5,207 nucleotides of DNA. Origin: Puniceicoccales bacterium. GTDB taxonomy: Bacteria > Verrucomicrobiota > Verrucomicrobiia > Opitutales > LL51. This document shows, piece by piece, positions 4,649 through 5,207 of the stretch; positions within the stretch are counted from its first letter, which is position 1; the number at the start of each line of letters is the position of its first letter. The position numbers were made by a program, and so were the translations under genes. The notes beneath the pieces are model-generated. The model was not told the DNA's origin. It saw only the letters and a program-made list of their open reading frames with translations, and did not search any database. The stretch is taken from the NCBI GenBank assembly GCA_031266235.1, contig JAISBJ010000077.1, forward strand, positions 1 through 5,207, in the 5' to 3' direction.

Positions 4649-5207
4649 ATGTTGAAAATTTTTCACCGAGTTGGGGTACTTTTCAGCCTATTCCAAAGCA
4701 CGGTAACGTACGCCTTCGTCGCCCAAAAAAATATTTACCAAAATTATATCGTAGCCCGCGTCGAAAACAGCGTCATTACAAAGCAGCAGCTGGAAAATCA
4801 GTGGACGTTCGCCCAAAGAGGAGAAGTCGTAAATCCGCAGCTTGAAAGTGACCAAAAGACGAAGATATTAAACGCGATGGTCGAAAAAAAAATTATTGCC
4901 AAAGAATTCGAGCGGATAAAAGGGCAGTTGTCGGAAAATTATATTCAAAAGAAATATGACTCTATCCAAAAAATTCATTTCGAAGGCGACGCATTGCAGT
5001 TCGCGGAAGCTCTGCACCGCCAAGGACAAACCAAACTGAGTTATAAAGCGTATCTCCGCGAGGAAGCAGTCGTCGAATGCATGTACGAACGCAATGTCAT
5101 TAAACCCAATACGGTCAGTCCGCTCGAAATCCAAACTTACTATGATACCCATCTTTCCCAATTTATCCAAGGAAAGCGGTTCGATGTTGATCAAGTCGCC
5201 GTCGCAA
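4649..5207 (+). CDS. SurA-like periplasmic chaperone/PPIase precursor (N-terminal part)
   Basis: The frame opens at ATG 4649 and runs 186 codons to the window end without a stop, so the 3' end lies outside. An in-frame TAA at 4625-4627 makes this ATG the first usual start. Residues 1-25 look like a Sec signal peptide: K3 and R7, a hydrophobic stretch VGVLFSLF (8-15), then small and polar residues up to YAFVAQ. The rest matches the SurA N-terminal chaperone domain: YIVARVENSVITKQQLE (33-49) is the opening strand and turn, usually VNGEVIT; ILNAMVEKKIIAKEFERI (73-90) is the helix that follows; YKAYLREEAVVECMYERNV (132-150) is the later helix; and VSPLEIQTYYDTHLSQF (156-172) leads toward the parvulin domain. 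SurA helps outer membrane proteins cross the periplasm, which suggests a diderm cell. Whether parvulin PPIase domains follow cannot be seen. The N-terminal domain alone does not separate SurA from related PpiD or PrsA-type proteins, so no symbol is given. The upstream 82-base region is A/T-rich with no clear Shine-Dalgarno sequence. Confidence 0.8.
   Translation, partial: MLKIFHRVGVLFSLFQSTVTYAFVAQKNIYQNYIVARVENSVITKQQLENQWTFAQRGEVVNPQLESDQKTKILNAMVEKKIIAKEFERIKGQLSENYIQKKYDSIQKIHFEGDALQFAEALHRQGQTKLSYKAYLREEAVVECMYERNVIKPNTVSPLEIQTYYDTHLSQFIQGKRFDVDQVAVA

Noticed and set aside
4587..4664. Three copies of GAAAATTTTT around the SurA-like start
   Set aside because: These A/T runs are common in such A/T-rich intergenic DNA, the spacing is irregular (16 and 51 bases), and one copy lies inside the coding sequence.
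4441..4845. 134-codon plus-strand open frame
   Set aside because: It is antisense to the HIT gene and then out of frame with the SurA-like gene, whose translation shows clear family motifs.
1..5207. CRISPR array, integrase or insertion-sequence transposase
   Set aside because: No regularly spaced direct repeats and no transposase or integrase motifs were seen in any frame of the window.

Overview
The window is from a bacterial chromosome. It holds three ordinary housekeeping genes and one partial one, plus two things that stand out: a eukaryote-type deubiquitinase gene and two copies of an unusual cloverleaf-shaped repeat. The taxon cannot be fixed from this sequence. A ubiquitin-specific protease (USP) in a bacterium points to a lifestyle inside or on eukaryotic cells, such as amoeba- or protist-associated lineages. 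A SurA-like export chaperone points to a Gram-negative (diderm) envelope. None of the four visible gene starts has a convincing Shine-Dalgarno sequence. A PVC-group symbiont would fit but is only a guess.

Layout: (1) positions 1-914, plus strand, the C-terminal part of transketolase (tkt), whose beginning lies off the window. (2) 915-1100, a convergent intergenic region with cloverleaf repeat copy 1 (954-1035). (3) 1101-2303, minus strand, an RlmD/RumA-type iron-sulfur 23S rRNA uracil-C5 methyltransferase. (4) 2304-2619, a divergent intergenic region with a short hairpin, cloverleaf copy 2 (2377-2453), a second short hairpin, A/T tracts and a likely promoter. (5) 2620-4035, plus strand, the USP-family deubiquitinase, with an N-terminal hydrophobic segment and Arg codon use quite unlike its neighbours. 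(6) 4036-4212, a convergent intergenic region with a long interrupted hairpin. (7) 4213-4566, minus strand, a HIT-family (HinT-like) nucleotide hydrolase. (8) 4567-4648, a short divergent A/T-rich promoter region. (9) 4649-5207, plus strand, the start of a SurA-like periplasmic chaperone/peptidyl-prolyl isomerase precursor, which runs off the window.

The genes alternate in strand, so no operon is visible. The housekeeping genes serve unrelated tasks: the pentose phosphate pathway, rRNA modification, nucleotide hydrolysis and envelope biogenesis. The deubiquitinase looks like an acquired host-interaction gene inserted among them. The two cloverleaf repeats share the same 10-bp outer stem and the same order of three inner arms. 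The inner arms differ in sequence, yet each remains self-complementary, which is the pattern expected when secondary structure is under selection. They flank the methyltransferase gene in the same orientation.
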